Shown here one piece after another: positions 45,703 to 57,169 of a DNA stretch of 64,000 bases. The position numbers and the translations under genes are program-made. Within the stretch, counting starts at the first letter, position 1. Each line of letters begins with the position of its first letter. This DNA comes from Paragordius varius. Lineage: Eukaryota > Nematomorpha. The stretch lies in contig OZ176058.1 in the NCBI GenBank assembly GCA_964247055.1, positions 5,006,490 to 5,070,489 on the forward strand, written 5' to 3'. The notes below the pieces were generated by a model. That model did not search any database. It had not been told where the DNA came from and was given only the letters and a program-made list of their open reading frames with translations.

Positions 45703-46136
45703 TAAATTAAAGTTCAAAAAATTAAACAGACAAAACGAAAAAATATGAAGTTAAAAACAACCACACTTTTTTAAATCTTTAATTATTCTATAAAAATCTT
45801 TACTATCTATCGTAAAATACATAAATGAATGTGTTACTTACAATTGTATATTATACTTTGTAGTTTGTATAGTAGGTAAGGCGAAGGACTCTCACACTGT
45901 TTGAGTTCGAACCACGAAACTACGCAATTTTTCCATAATCACTTTACTGTCAGGCCTGAGGCGAGTTGTAAAGCCTTCACATGTCCGGATACAATTTAAA
46001 TCCTTACCTTTAATCCAAAACTCTAAACTGTACATTTTGATAATTAAAAAAATCAAGATTTACAAAGTATGGTTGTCTTTAGAAAAGCTATTCTCCTTTT
46101 TTCCATTTTGACCGTATAATTTCAGATTAAGTGTAA
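45703..46136. mobile_element. MITE family A copy split by a tRNA-like insertion
   Basis: Left half AAAGTTCAAAAAATTAAACA then AACAACCACACTTTTTTAAA to TATACTTTGTAGTTTG. Right half AAAAAAATCAAGATTTACAA, GTATGGTTGTCTTTAG, CCGTATAATTTCAGATTAAG. The halves are separated by about 175 bp of unrelated sequence. Confidence 0.65.
45868..46045 (+). repeat. tRNA-derived SINE candidate
   Basis: TAGTAGGTAAGG resembles a pol III A box, and GAGTTCGAACC (45,903-45,913) is a good B box, spaced as in tRNA genes. Between them the CTCACAC loop is that of tRNA-Val(CAC). The arms are too weak for a working tRNA, and the acceptor-like pairing (GTAGTTT with AAACTAC) borrows MITE sequence, so a SINE head or tRNA pseudogene is more likely than a tRNA gene. 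The following 120 bp (GTCAGGCCTGAGGCGAGTTG) would be the SINE body. Single copy in the window. Confidence 0.45.
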
Positions 46137-48228
46137 TTATATAAAAGAAATATATTATCTTTTATGAAAACAAACAGAAAATCCGGTATGTGTTTTTAAC
46201 TTATGTTGACCATTTACCCATATGTTTTAAAGGTATTTAAAACTGCAAAATTTAGTCCCATTCATGCGCAAAAATACAGGAAAAAAAAAATAAAATTTGA
46301 GGCCAAAAAATATTTTCCAATAACATAAATGATTATTGTGAAATATATAATATAGTGTGCTATAATATCTTTATTCCCTATTTTTGAACGTCAAACTTTT
46401 ATTAAAAACAGTATAAAAAGTATGGCTGTCTTTTTCAAAATTGTTTATCTTTAGTTTTCACTTTTGGTCTTATAATTTTGTGCGGTGCCGAATTTAGGAG
46501 CGACCAATTGAAATACAGTATATAATAGTTAACTTAAATTATAATATCTTCTAAAAAAATTAGCATATATTTTTAACCGCTAAAAAGAGAATTTTTGAGC
46601 ATATAAAAAAACAATAAATTTTACTAATTTACTGAATCGAGCTTTTATAAATAAAAAGATGATAGTATTAATGTTAGAAATAAGATATTATTTTCGTTTT
46701 TATCATATGAATTTATACAGAATTTAATTAGGCATTCACATTTTAAGTAAAGCTAATTTTATATGATGAATTTAAAAAAAATTTGATTTAAAACTATTTT
46801 ACTAAAAATTTATAAATATGATTTGTCAAAATTTTGATATGATAAAGAGTTTAACTAAAATTTTAGTTTATTAGGAACGTTTAATATTACTCATATTTTT
46901 TTATTAAGCAATGGCCCAATATAGAAAAGCCCTTCGATGCAATTTATGCATTTTTAGCAATTATAATGATATATTCCTAAGAATATAGGTAAATATGTAT
47001 CTAACTTAGAAAGGCAATGTTTTTTTAATTTTCACGCAATAAATATATTGTAAGATCGGTGACTACGGTTTTTATTTAAGTACAATAAAAAATAAAGTAA
47101 AATTAAGGAGCAAATATTTTTCTAGTAGGACGGCTATAATTTATTAATACATAATCTTTTTAAAATTTATAGATATAATTTTAAAATAGAATTGTTTCCT
47201 GTGTTGATATTAAACAAATATATTCCTTATTTTGCGACACCCAACGATAGGATATCACAAAAATTAAGGTTTAAAAAATATAACTTTTTTTAAATAATAT
47301 CATTAAATTGTAATTAATTTATATAACTCCTTATTTGGTCGACGGTAAATAGTTGAAACTGAAATTATACATACAAAGTAAGTATTATGTAAGAAATATT
47401 ATTAAGACAATAAAAATTTTGATTTTATTATGAAACTTATCATTTAAGCTGCAAAGTTAATATACGTATAATTATATACCCTAATTCGTAATAAAAAGTT
47501 TATGTTGGATGGTTAAATAATCTTTTAGTTTTTCTTATTGTCTAATTTTCAATAATTATTGTAATTAAAAATAATGAGGAAATGTTTATTAAAAATTTGA
47601 TTTTTTCGTTATTTATTTCGGGAGTTTCCAAATTACATAATTATCTTTGTCCTATTGATAATTCATACCTCAAGAGAGGACGTGGAGATACCCTGTTGAA
47701 TAAATTAAGCCTTATTATTATTATATAAACTATTACATTTGATCCCGACAATCATTTTCTTAGAATATTGTTTAATGTATTACTAATAATTAACAGAATA
47801 ACAAAACATCGCCGGGTAATATTATTAAATATATAATCATTTTTATATATATATAATATATAAAGCTCAATTTACGTTTATAATTTATCAAATATGACCA
47901 ATTATAAAATTTAGTGCATTTGCATATAAATCAGCCCCTAGTTAAGAAAATAAATGTAATGAAAAAAGATATCATTTCTAAGGCTATTATATCCATATAA
48001 TTCTGTATGTTGCTTCAACTTTCAACATTTCTTATTAAAAATCTTGAAAAAACACTTATCCAATATTTTTTACAAAAGATAAATTATTTTATTTACACTA
48101 TAGGGAAGGGTATTAAAATTATTTAAATCACCATATTACAATTGGAACATATATTTTTTGAATTATAATGTATTTCGCCTGATCTGGCCTAACAGAATAA
48201 AATTTGGTTGTTAAAAATGTAAATTCTT
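46137..48228. other. Long intergenic stretch upstream of the micro-exon gene
   Basis: Two worn family A traces (about 46,260-46,480 with AAAAAGTATGGCTGTCTTTT, and about 47,346-47,560). There is no recognisable TATA-GGGCGC promoter of the kind found in genes 1-3. A short palindromic TATATA run lies near 47,847. Nothing coding was found. Confidence 0.4.
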
Positions 48229-50829
48229 ATGAATCCAATTATAAGAATGTTGCTAGAAATCAATTTTGTAAACTGCGTTCTTGTTTTAGTGGCGGTTTCC
48301 ATGAATTATTTTCTGTCAAAACTATCGAACAACTCATTTAACATCCGAACTTTTGTTGATAAAAAAAAGAACATTCCAATACCGGATCAGCATCATACCA
48401 TTTCGTCACAACAAGTCAAAAAGCGAACACAAAGAAAGAAACTAAATGTTGATCATAGCAAAGTAATTTATCCAAAAAAACAAAAATGTCCAAAAAAGAG
48501 TGGGAGCTTAGTTGGTCAAACTGCTGCATTAATTGGGGGTAAAAATTAGTTATCAGCTAAAATAATAGTAGAATTAGTTTTGTTAAAATGGTACAATGTA
48601 TTTAAATATAATATAGCTGCGGCGACAGGTAAATCTTTTATATTTTTATTTTTATAAAATTTTTTGATAAAAATATTTAAAACAGGTGTGATTGGTGGTA
48701 TGTTATTTAATTTTACTTTTTGTTTGAGACACATATTGCATCTTATAGTTTTTTTTGTATAACTTTTCTAACAGAAAAAAATAGGGGTTGAGTCAGCGCA
48801 TTAAACTTTGAAAAGGTTATAAACAGTTGACTATTAGGCTAATGACTCTTAAACTTTTACTAAACATATTATTTTTCCATAGTTTATAATATTTTATAAA
48901 AGCGTATCAAGGATTTCAACTTTAACAGGTTAATATTATCGAAAGGGGTAATATTTTTTAAAAAGTGGGTGGATTAACACATGGTTTATTTCTAACTCTT
49001 CTGTTCGAGTGCCATTCTGTCCCCGTCTCTCATATATTTCGAATCAAAGCTTATCATTTATTTTGAGGACTGAGTTGGTATATGTAGTACTTATAAATTA
49101 GTTTTTAATGTTGATTAATTAGTATGCGATCTTGTAAAAAATTTAACTTTCTGTAAGTTTGCCAATATTAATGTCATTTTTCATTTTAGCCGTCGTGGGA
49201 GCCGGAGCTTCGGAAACACCAGAAGTGATAGCTGTCGCCCAAGGCGTCAATGATATGGAGTTGGGTGAAGATGAAGCACAAAATCGCGCAAACAACGAAA
49301 ACCCGACTGTTGAAGAAAATAGTATTGAAGAACGACAAGAAAATCCAGAAAGAAACTCAAGATCTGACCATGAAACTAATCATCCTTCTCAGTCGACTTC
49401 TTCCAATAGTTACATATTGACTATTTTAAATATTGAAATATACGGACAAACCGTAAAATAAAGACAACTATTTTTTTGAAAAAAAAACCATTTTTGCAAA
49501 ATATATAATTGAATGTGATATATAACGCTAAAAAATTTAAAATTTTAAGCAAGATAAGTATTTTAAATTTTATTTAAAGAAAAGGGATATCTTTTGTAAA
49601 AAATAGTTGTCTTTATATATCTGCGTTTTGTCCGTATACATTCATTTACTGTATAAATAGCAATTTAGTTTATATTTTCCAGATTATGAGATTATTAGTT
49701 GTTGCATATCTATCGATAATATTGTTTTTTAATTAGATCCACCAGCGGAGAATGCATTGGATACAGACGATATTGGTAATTTTGAAAATAAAAATAAATG
49801 CGGTACAAATGAAAATACAACAAAACTTGAAATTATATTATGGACAAAACGTCAAAATATAAAAAAAAATTTTTTATCTAAAAGACAACCATATTTTTAA
49901 ATTAAATTTAAGCAGCTATTTAGTTACAATTGTAAAATATAAATTGATTGTGCTAGTTCTATATATCTCTATTTCACACTCCATATAAATGAGTTTTATT
50001 GAAATAAAACATGATAAAAAAGTATAATTGTCTTTTAGAAAAAGATATTTGACTTTATACGTTTTGTCAGTATAATTTCAATTTTTACTGTAAAAACAAT
50101 AGTTATATTGTATTATTCAGCTGATAGACCAGAACACACACTAGAAGAAATCGAAAATGGTAAAATTTATATCGAAATTAATATTAAATGCAATTATAAT
50201 TTTAGTTATACAATTTTCAAAATATTATAGCCCGAGAAATCGTCGATCGATACGGTAGAACTATACACCATATTATATTAAAATTTATCATTTGAAGGAA
50301 TATATCATTATTTAAATGTGTATAATGATAGGAATGTATCAATTAAAAGCAGGTTTTAATTTTTATAAATAATTTTTAAATACTATTATTAGATACTACA
50401 TAATTTCTTATATATTTAGCTCTATACAATATAGAAACTGGTAAAGCAACTGAATACACAAATCAATTTATTTTATTCTAAACTTCATATATTTATTTAG
50501 GGGCAGAGAATGTGGTGTATGAAGCGGAAAATATAGTTACGAGTAAGTTTTTATAAATTACTAATAATCTAGACACAGAAATCAAAATTATAGGATTAAC
50601 GCAAACATCTAAAACTAATATTTTTTTAAGATAGCAATACTTTTTAACCATGTGAATTTTGGCTCCCAAAATATAGAATGTAGATGTATATTGGTGAGAG
50701 GCTCTATTCAAATATCATGGTTTAAAAGAGTGCGACTGTCTTTTTTTAAAAAATATTTATCTTTTAATTTTAACGTTTAATATGTTTAATGCAATTTTAT
50801 AACTAAAGACACCAGGTTTCTTGGAAGAG
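48229..50829 (+). CDS. Micro-exon gene, 5' part
   Basis: Exons (all GT-AG, all phase 1): 48,229-48,538 (first), 48,617-48,628 (12 nt), 48,686-48,694 (9), 49,190-49,408 (219; weak donor GTTACA), 49,737-49,775 (39), 50,121-50,159 (39), 50,231-50,254 (24), 50,420-50,440 (21), 50,501-50,542 (42), 50,809-50,829 (21). The first exon has a hydrophobic N-terminal segment (VNCVLVLVAVSMNYFL) and then a basic region (KKRTQRKK). Joining the first four exons gives GQTAALIGAAATGVIAVVGA, one unbroken small-residue hydrophobic segment, which supports the 12- and 9-nt exons. The 219-nt exon encodes a Glu/Asn/Ser-rich tail, and the micro-exons encode pieces such as PPAENALDTDDI, DRPEHTLEEIEN and AENVVYEAENIVT. 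Symmetric micro-exons are typical of schistosome MEG proteins. It is probably secreted or membrane-bound. A further 15-nt exon at 49,683-49,697 is possible. The start at 48,229 is the first in-frame ATG; 48,247 is an alternative. Confidence 0.65.
49425..49653. mobile_element. MITE family A copy in the micro-exon gene
   Basis: AAATATTGAAATATACGGAC then AACCGTAAAATAAAGACAAC at left; TGCGTTTTGTCCGTATACAT then TCATTTACTGTA at right. It starts 16 bp after the 219-nt exon. Confidence 0.75.
49821..50092. mobile_element. MITE family A copy in the intron between the two 39-nt exons
   Basis: AACTTGAAATTATATTATGG then TCTAAAAGACAACCATATTT at left; GTATAATTTCAATTTTTACT then GTA at right. Confidence 0.8.
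50565..50806. mobile_element. MITE family A copy, worn, in the intron before the 21-nt exon at 50,809
   Basis: AATCAAAATTATAGGATTAA at left and GTGCGACTGTCTTTTTTTAA, AATGCAATTTTATAAC at right. The right tip reaches the splice acceptor of the next exon. Confidence 0.5.
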
Positions 50830-52251
50830 GTATGGAAAATATTTATACATAATAACGAATAATATTTGCTATTTAACAGATTTAACATGAATTTTAATTA
50901 TTTTCATTACATTAATATTTTTGAGCGCTTGCATAAATCCAACCGTTAAGCCATGTAATGCATAATTTCGTTTAAACTGAAATTCTTTAAGAGACATATA
51001 TCCGACCAATTTTTAGAATGTGTTTTATGTTGACAATTTGTTTCATAACAATATTTGACCGGAAAAACAGAAATTGGACATGCATAATATATTTTTATAT
51101 GTTAAAAGTCAATGAAGGATGAAAATGGCATTTTAACGTCGCAGCTTTTAACAAAATGGGCGCCTTCGGCTAAATTTAAAATCATTAAATACTCCAACTT
51201 AAAAACGCTTCCTTAATGTTTTATGATTAATTTAATTTATTTTTGAAGCGTTTTAACAGAAACTAATAATGCTAAAAATATACAATAAATATTAATAAAA
51301 ACAAAACTATTAATGAACTTGTTTAAGTTTAATAGTGATTATTGCAATACAAAACATGTAAATTGGTAAAGTGATCATAATAAAAATCAAAAAAGCCTAT
51401 TTTTCGTGATTTTCGAATATATGGCAACAAACTTCAAACTTTAGAGAAAATTTATAAAGTTACTAGAAAAACAATAATGATAATCTAAATCACGGTGTCA
51501 ACACAATTCTCGGGCGCATACTTATGAGAATTAATATAAAACAGATGATCCTCTAATAAAGCAGCTCTCTACATCGGATAAATTTGATAATTTTTTTTAA
51601 TCAGCAATAGATAACATAAATCAGGGTGTCATTCGTGGGTTATATTAATTTATATAATTATTAATAAATATTTATCAAATTCTTAAGACTGTATTGCCAA
51701 CACAATAAATTTTTTCTAATTTATTGCCCTAAAAAATTTGACTGAGAACTATTATTTCTTACACAACTTGTGAAAATATTAATGCAAGATATGGATTTGC
51801 AAATATTAAGTGGTCGCATATAACGACTCAGCGGACTTCATGTAGCACCTTGGACACCATTTAAGATTTACATATGATCCAAATGTTTAGATTTAATATT
51901 TATTAACTAGAATAAATAACAGAGTAAAATGTATTTAACAATTGCTGTTATAATTGATACAAAATAAATTTTTGATTCCCTAACTTTTTTGATTTTACAT
52001 TCTTCTACTTTATTCGAAAATAACCGATTACTATCCGCATAATTAAAATACCGGTAACCATAATTTATAAATAGAAATTTTTAAAATCCACGATTTTTAT
52101 GGATTTGAAGTTTAATCAAAAAAATTCCAAATGGTTATAGTTGTATATATTTCTAAAATTGTAATTAAACCATTCATCATATTATTAACGCTTACTATAT
52201 TTCTCTAAAAGCTAAAATTTTTCATATTTATTAGTCTTCTAATGTAAATCT
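50830..52251. other. Probable large intron of the micro-exon gene
   Basis: No further acceptable micro-exon is seen. A possible alternative last exon begins after ATATAAAACAG| at 51,545, reading DDPLIKQLSTSDKFDNFF then a stop in the phase-1 frame. Confidence 0.35.
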
Positions 52252-52530
52252 CAGTGAAATTGAAATTATACGGACAAAATTTAAAATATAAAGATAAATA
52301 TTTTTTCATATGACAACCATAATTTTAAATAATTATTTAAAATATCATTGTTTTAAACGGTAAAGTATGAAATAAAGATGTAAATTGGTAAAACAATAAA
52401 TTTATTTTACAATTGAAATAAATAATTTTTATAAAATAATTAAGGTTTTTAAAAAGTATTATTGTGTTTTGAAGAAAAACTGTTTTGGAAATTTTTACGA
52501 TTTGTCCGTATGTTTTCAATTTTAACTGTA
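52252..52530. mobile_element. MITE family A copy
   Basis: TCAGTGAAATTGAAATTATA then CGGACAAAATTT at left; TTTGTCCGTATGTTTTCAAT then TTTAACTGTA at right. Confidence 0.8.
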
Positions 52531-53027
52531 AGTTACGACCAGCTTTTATTACAACGATTAAATGGCATTGTCATTATTTAAAAATTTAAATACTGTATGA
52601 AACATTAAACCATTTTTATCCACTTCATTATGCGCACAAGAGTAGGTGGCATTTTTACAAACTTGCTTTATAGGTAAATAGGGGTCTCATCCATATCTTA
52701 AATGAGTAGTCGCAAAAATGACAGTCTATAATTTCATATATATTTTTAGAATATTTCGAATTAATCTAATCATAGAATTTTCTCTCATATCTCTTGTGTT
52801 AAATCAATATTATAATTTTAAATTTGCTAATTGTTTAAATTATGATTTTTTAGTTTTACGCATGACTGGGGTAAGACTTGAAAGCCATTTGCAAGGTAAT
52901 GAAACAATTTAAACTTTATACAGCTTTAGGTGAATCAAGTATACATGTATTGATAATCAATAAAATTAGATTTCATACAAAGTAATTATATTAATGAACA
53001 TACAACAACTATTATAAAGCTTAAAAT

Positions 53028-53235
53028 ACAAGTTTTTGAAAAACACCCATATTGTATACCTTGATTTTTTTAATACATTTAGAATAACAAATATATGCAA
53101 TTGAGTTTGTTACCAATTAATACATTATTTTTTTTGGATCCCAAAACGAGTTATTTTAATACAAGGTTTATAATATGGTTGTCTTTTCAAAAATGTTTCC
53201 TATATTTATGTTTTGTCGTTGTATTTTACCTTATT
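53028..53235. mobile_element. MITE family A copy, worn
   Basis: AAAACACCCATATTGTATAC then CTTGATTTTTTTAA at left; AATATGGTTGTCTTTTCAAA at right. Confidence 0.5.
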
Positions 53236-53639
53236 CATCAAAAATAATTGCATGGCAGTTTTAAGAGATCAAATAACAAGTAATATATAATATTATTTAA
53301 TCATTGTGCCAAATTTCGGGGCAATGAATTTATATAAAATAAATCAAAAATTTGGATAATATCTTGTAAAACGATTTTTTTGCATACTTTATAAAATAAT
53401 TGATAGGAATTATTTATGAGATTGTTATCTACTCACATTCAATTATCCTATATTTGTCCGAAACTAATGCTTGCAATAAATTAGGGAAATTTTTAAGTTT
53501 AAAACGTTAAATCGGCCCAACCAGTCTGAAATCGCTGATTTCTAAAAATTATGGAATCAGATGTATGATGCTATAAATAGGATTCACTTTGTTTTAATTA
53601 GAAACAAAATTTTGAACACAAAAATCGTAAAGTCCTTTA

Positions 53640-54050
53640 CGGAAATAATTTTATAATATAATCTGTCGGGATGTAAATTTTACGGCATAAAGTATTATAG
53701 AGAAGTCAATTAGCAGTCATAAGTCAATCAAAAAGATAAATTAGGTGTCAAAAAGAGGCGCTTAACAGGTACAGCGTTTAGAGCATAAATGATGGTTGCA
53801 AATTAGAAGAAGTTTTAAAGAATAAACAAGTTTTGTGGTATAAAAAGCGGAAAATCACAATATATAAAACCATGGGAAAATGATACCACAATAAAATACG
53901 TTTTAAAGAAGAGATGATTAAAAATAGGGAGACTTATAAAGAAAATAAGTAAGCTAGGTAAACTAGTTAATTTAATAAGACGGAAAATGCTACAAATAAT
54001 GACGGGATATAGCGAAAATTGAAATTTTCCAGAAAAAAATAACTAGTTTA
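53640..54050 (+). other. Purine-rich block with two possible micro-exons
   Basis: The + strand is strongly A/G-rich compared with its surroundings. Two intervals meet the rule used elsewhere in the gene: 53,745-53,768 (24 nt, ATTAG| to ACAG|GTACAG, reading GVKKRRLT) and 53,928-53,948 (21 nt, AAATAG| to ATAA|GTAAGC, reading GRLIKKI). They would fill the gap between the two exon clusters. Their basic composition differs from the acidic neighbours, so they are less certain. Confidence 0.3.
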
Positions 54051-54991
54051 TGGAATCAATTTTATAAACTTTGATATTCTTAATACAACCCGTCCTTTGG
54101 TTGGAAAAATTGCAAAGTTAATTATATATTTTTAGTTATTATCTGGTTTTCTAGAAAAGAAGGGTTTTCTAAATCATGGTTTTATCTATTGATTGTCTTT
54201 TTTTACTGTAACTACAAGGATCTTTAATTAATTACTATGAAGTTGTTTGTACTATCTGGAAAAGAAATGGGTTTATAGCAGTTAGATATCAAAGGTTTAG
54301 ATAGATCTTTCACAGAGTCTATTCATTGTTCTGTAAAAAGAATGAGTTTATGGACAATTTTTTTTTGTAGTAATCCTTGTATAACAGGCACCAAAGTAAT
54401 TAAAGGCAAAGCTTTAAGCCTATTATTGTTTTATATTAAATGTTTTTAAGTAGATATATGAAAAAGTAAAATATGTATGATGTTGATCTTATTCTTTAAT
54501 ATTTATATTTTTTAATCGAAAAACATCTGGCTTAAAATGTTGCCTTGAATGTTATTCACCATAAGGGTAAATGCCCTTGGGTATAGAAGACAGAATTGTA
54601 TAATGATTTTTAAATAATTGGAATCCCTGATAGTATATTAACAAACGATAAATGATATAATAAAGTGTGTTGGTAAAACTTATAACCAGAACTATGTTTC
54701 ATGTTATAGTTGAGCCGATTATGTGCGTTAATTATAAACCTTTTCGATTAAAAATAAACAATATACTTTCAAGTAGCGACGACGAGAAAGGCTGTTGAAT
54801 AACTAGGAATAACCTGGGAAAATATGAGAGATGATAAAATTTAGGATGCATAATATAGTAATAGCGAAGGTATTAAAAAGGAAGAGGAGTTGATTATATT
54901 TATTTTCTTAAAATTTTTTGTTATGCCAGGTGCTGAATTTTGGGGCCTTGATTCACACACTGATATTTTAAATGATTATTTTTTTAATTAG
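54051..54991. other. Intron-like, nothing certain
   Basis: No acceptable micro-exon was found before the one at 54,992. A fragment like the end of family A (TTTTTTTACTGTAACTAC) lies near 54,201. Confidence 0.35.
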
Positions 54992-56619
54992 ATTTACGGC
55001 AACTTCTAGAAGGTATTTATATGTAGTTAAATATAAAATATTACAAACAGGCGTTGAGGACGGTTTTCAAGGTATTTTCGCAATATAGCATATTTTAAAT
55101 TAATTAACATAAATTAAAAATTTGCAATAAAACATTTAAATTATTATCATAATTTGTGTTTTTTATATTAGTTCTTGAACAACGATTCAGTGGTACGTTT
55201 TTTTAGACAATGCGTAATGGAAATAACTGAATTTTTATGCTTTGTATAAAATTTTACCCTAGACAGTACATCCGCCACTCTAGGTAATTAAAATTAATCA
55301 TTATATTTTAGCCAACGATCAAAATATAGTGGGTAAGATAATATTTGTATAATAATTTTTCATTATACCATGGCAGAAATATCCGAAGACATTAATGGTA
55401 TAATTTAAATTCTAGTTCCACATAATTAATAAATATATTGATGTTATTTTTTATAATAATAGACGCAACAAACGCTGAAGAATGTAAGATTATCGAAAAT
55501 TTATTTTATGTTAATTTTGAACTTATTTTTTTACATTATTTTCGTATCCATAACCTGGTATACAACTCTGCCGGTGTCATCAGCATTAACCTTTGTGTGA
55601 TTTATCTCTTTGATGAAGTCATCTCCTTATTGGTCTTCTTGTCATTTTGGCAAAAGAGTGAGAATCTCTCTTTTCGACCAAAACTAACAGTCTAATCTCT
55701 ATTCTATCGATTTAACATCCGTTGAATATCTATCCTTTACTTTCCTTTTCGTTCAACTAATTTTTGTAAAAATGACGCCGATTAAATGCCTATGTCTATG
55801 ACTTGATTATTTTGTCTCTCATTAAATAAATAATTTTATCGCATAAAACACTAAAGTTTTAAAATTTAACCAAATTTATTTAATATCTCTATTTACATCG
55901 GAACTTTGATGTTTGCAGATTTTTACTTTAAAAAATCTGCTGCCTTTTATGTACTAATTATTATAGATAATATTCATGTATTATTCTTCATTGACCTCGC
56001 CGTTCCACTTTGATAACCCATTTGTTAAAGTTGGTACTTAAGCTAGTGTTATAATTAAATCCCAACTAACCTTTGATCAGTTTTCGCTATCAACTAATGC
56101 TTCGTTCAAAATTAAAAAATAGTTCGTATCTTAGTTTTATTCGATTCAATAATAATTAATAAAATAATTACTGTACTAAATGTAAATTGGCAAAAAATTT
56201 AAGACTTATTTCTATATAAAATGTAACATAACCCTGATATTTTTTTGGGCTGGTAAGTTATCTTGCCAAACACAGTATTAACAGAAACTAAATTTTTGAC
56301 TGCAAATTTATACAATTTTATTATACATATATATATTTGAAGACATGGAGGCTATTGGTAATTTTAAATCAGCATAATGACATCTTTCACAACGATTTTA
56401 AATTAATAAAGTTTTATAACTTTTTGCTTTTCAATCGGTTTTTTTCGAATATACCATCATATTTTATTTTTTTCGAAAATGATTTAATATATACGTTTTT
56501 AACTGACAATTTTTTTTATGAAATAATTAAAATATAATTTAATTTTGCTTTCTAAATTCTTCCAAATTGAGGTATTTAATTAAATTTTCATATTAGATGA
56601 AGACAATAGAGAAATATGA
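54992..56619 (+). CDS. Micro-exon gene, 3' cluster of 21-nt exons
   Basis: Seven exons of exactly 21 nt: 54,992-55,012, 55,051-55,071, 55,172-55,192, 55,263-55,283, 55,312-55,332, 55,377-55,397 and 55,463-55,483. Then comes a 15-nt exon at 56,343-56,357 and a last exon from 56,597 with an in-frame stop at 56,617-56,619 (DEDNREI). All have AG and GT borders and are open in the phase-1 frame. Most end in G, so each junction codon is GNN. The cassettes read DLRQLLE, GVEDGFQ, VLEQRFS, DSTSATL, ANDQNIV, EISEDIN, DATNAEE and DMEAI. Introns in the cluster are only 28-100 nt. It continues in the same phase and style as the exons at 48.2-50.8 kb and is most simply the 3' half of that gene, but the link across 4.2 kb is inferred; a separate gene with an unseen first exon is the alternative. 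Confidence 0.65.
55550..55790. other. Pyrimidine-rich block in the 3' region of the micro-exon gene
   Basis: The + strand is T/C-rich with short blocks such as TCATCTCCTTATTGGTCTTC. No exon is accepted in it on +. The - strand frames are short. Possibly a decayed element inserted in the intron. Confidence 0.3.
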
Positions 56620-56706
56620 CTTGGTAAAAGACGATGAAGAAAACAACATTAATTTTTTAACATTTAAGATTTTATATTGTGTATATAGATTATATAAAAT
56701 GGTGTC

Positions 56707-56712
56707 AATAAA
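56707..56712 (+). terminator. Polyadenylation signal candidate for the micro-exon gene
   Basis: AATAAA, 88 bp after the proposed stop codon at 56,617-56,619. AATAAA is frequent in such AT-rich DNA, so position is the only support. Confidence 0.35.
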
Positions 56713-57169
56713 TATTAAATATATTCATTTTTTAGTGCCTTTTATGGTTAAAAATTGAAATACAAAAATATATAAATCGTTTATAGTCCATTATTTTGGT
56801 ACGACTTGAGTTGTATTGAAAAGCTCTTTCTAGATTATAAAAGGTTTGAACTCGAGTACACTAAATATGTGTAGAAGCTGTTCGACTAGCGACTCTTAGC
56901 CTTCTTGAAGATTAGCGAGTGTGAATTATTGTTTTGAGTATGGAACCATCAAGCCAAGAATAATGTTCTTTTGGAGCGATTCAGTTCAGTGAGATGAAGA
57001 TATTTCATAGCCTCTAGATTATCAATTCGTAAAGCAAGAATTGATTTGATAAAGTTACAAATAAATGAATCAAAGATGTGGCCCAAGATCCTCTATAAGA
57101 ACCGCGTTTAAAATGGGTCGGTCTTTATCAATGGATTCAAATATGCTTAATTCCTGATAATATCAACGG

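Noticed and set aside
45850-45925. A functional tRNA-Val gene
   Set aside because: Anticodon and T stems are poor and the acceptor pairing uses MITE bases; a SINE or pseudogene fits better.
48853-48975. Further micro-exons, for example a 21-nt interval after TTTTTCCATAG and one after TTTAACAG
   Set aside because: In the phase-1 frame both contain stops, and the second is 19 nt long.
52847-52900. Micro-exons of 17 and 11 nt with good donors near GTAAGA and GTAATG
   Set aside because: Lengths are not multiples of three and would break the frame kept by all other exons.
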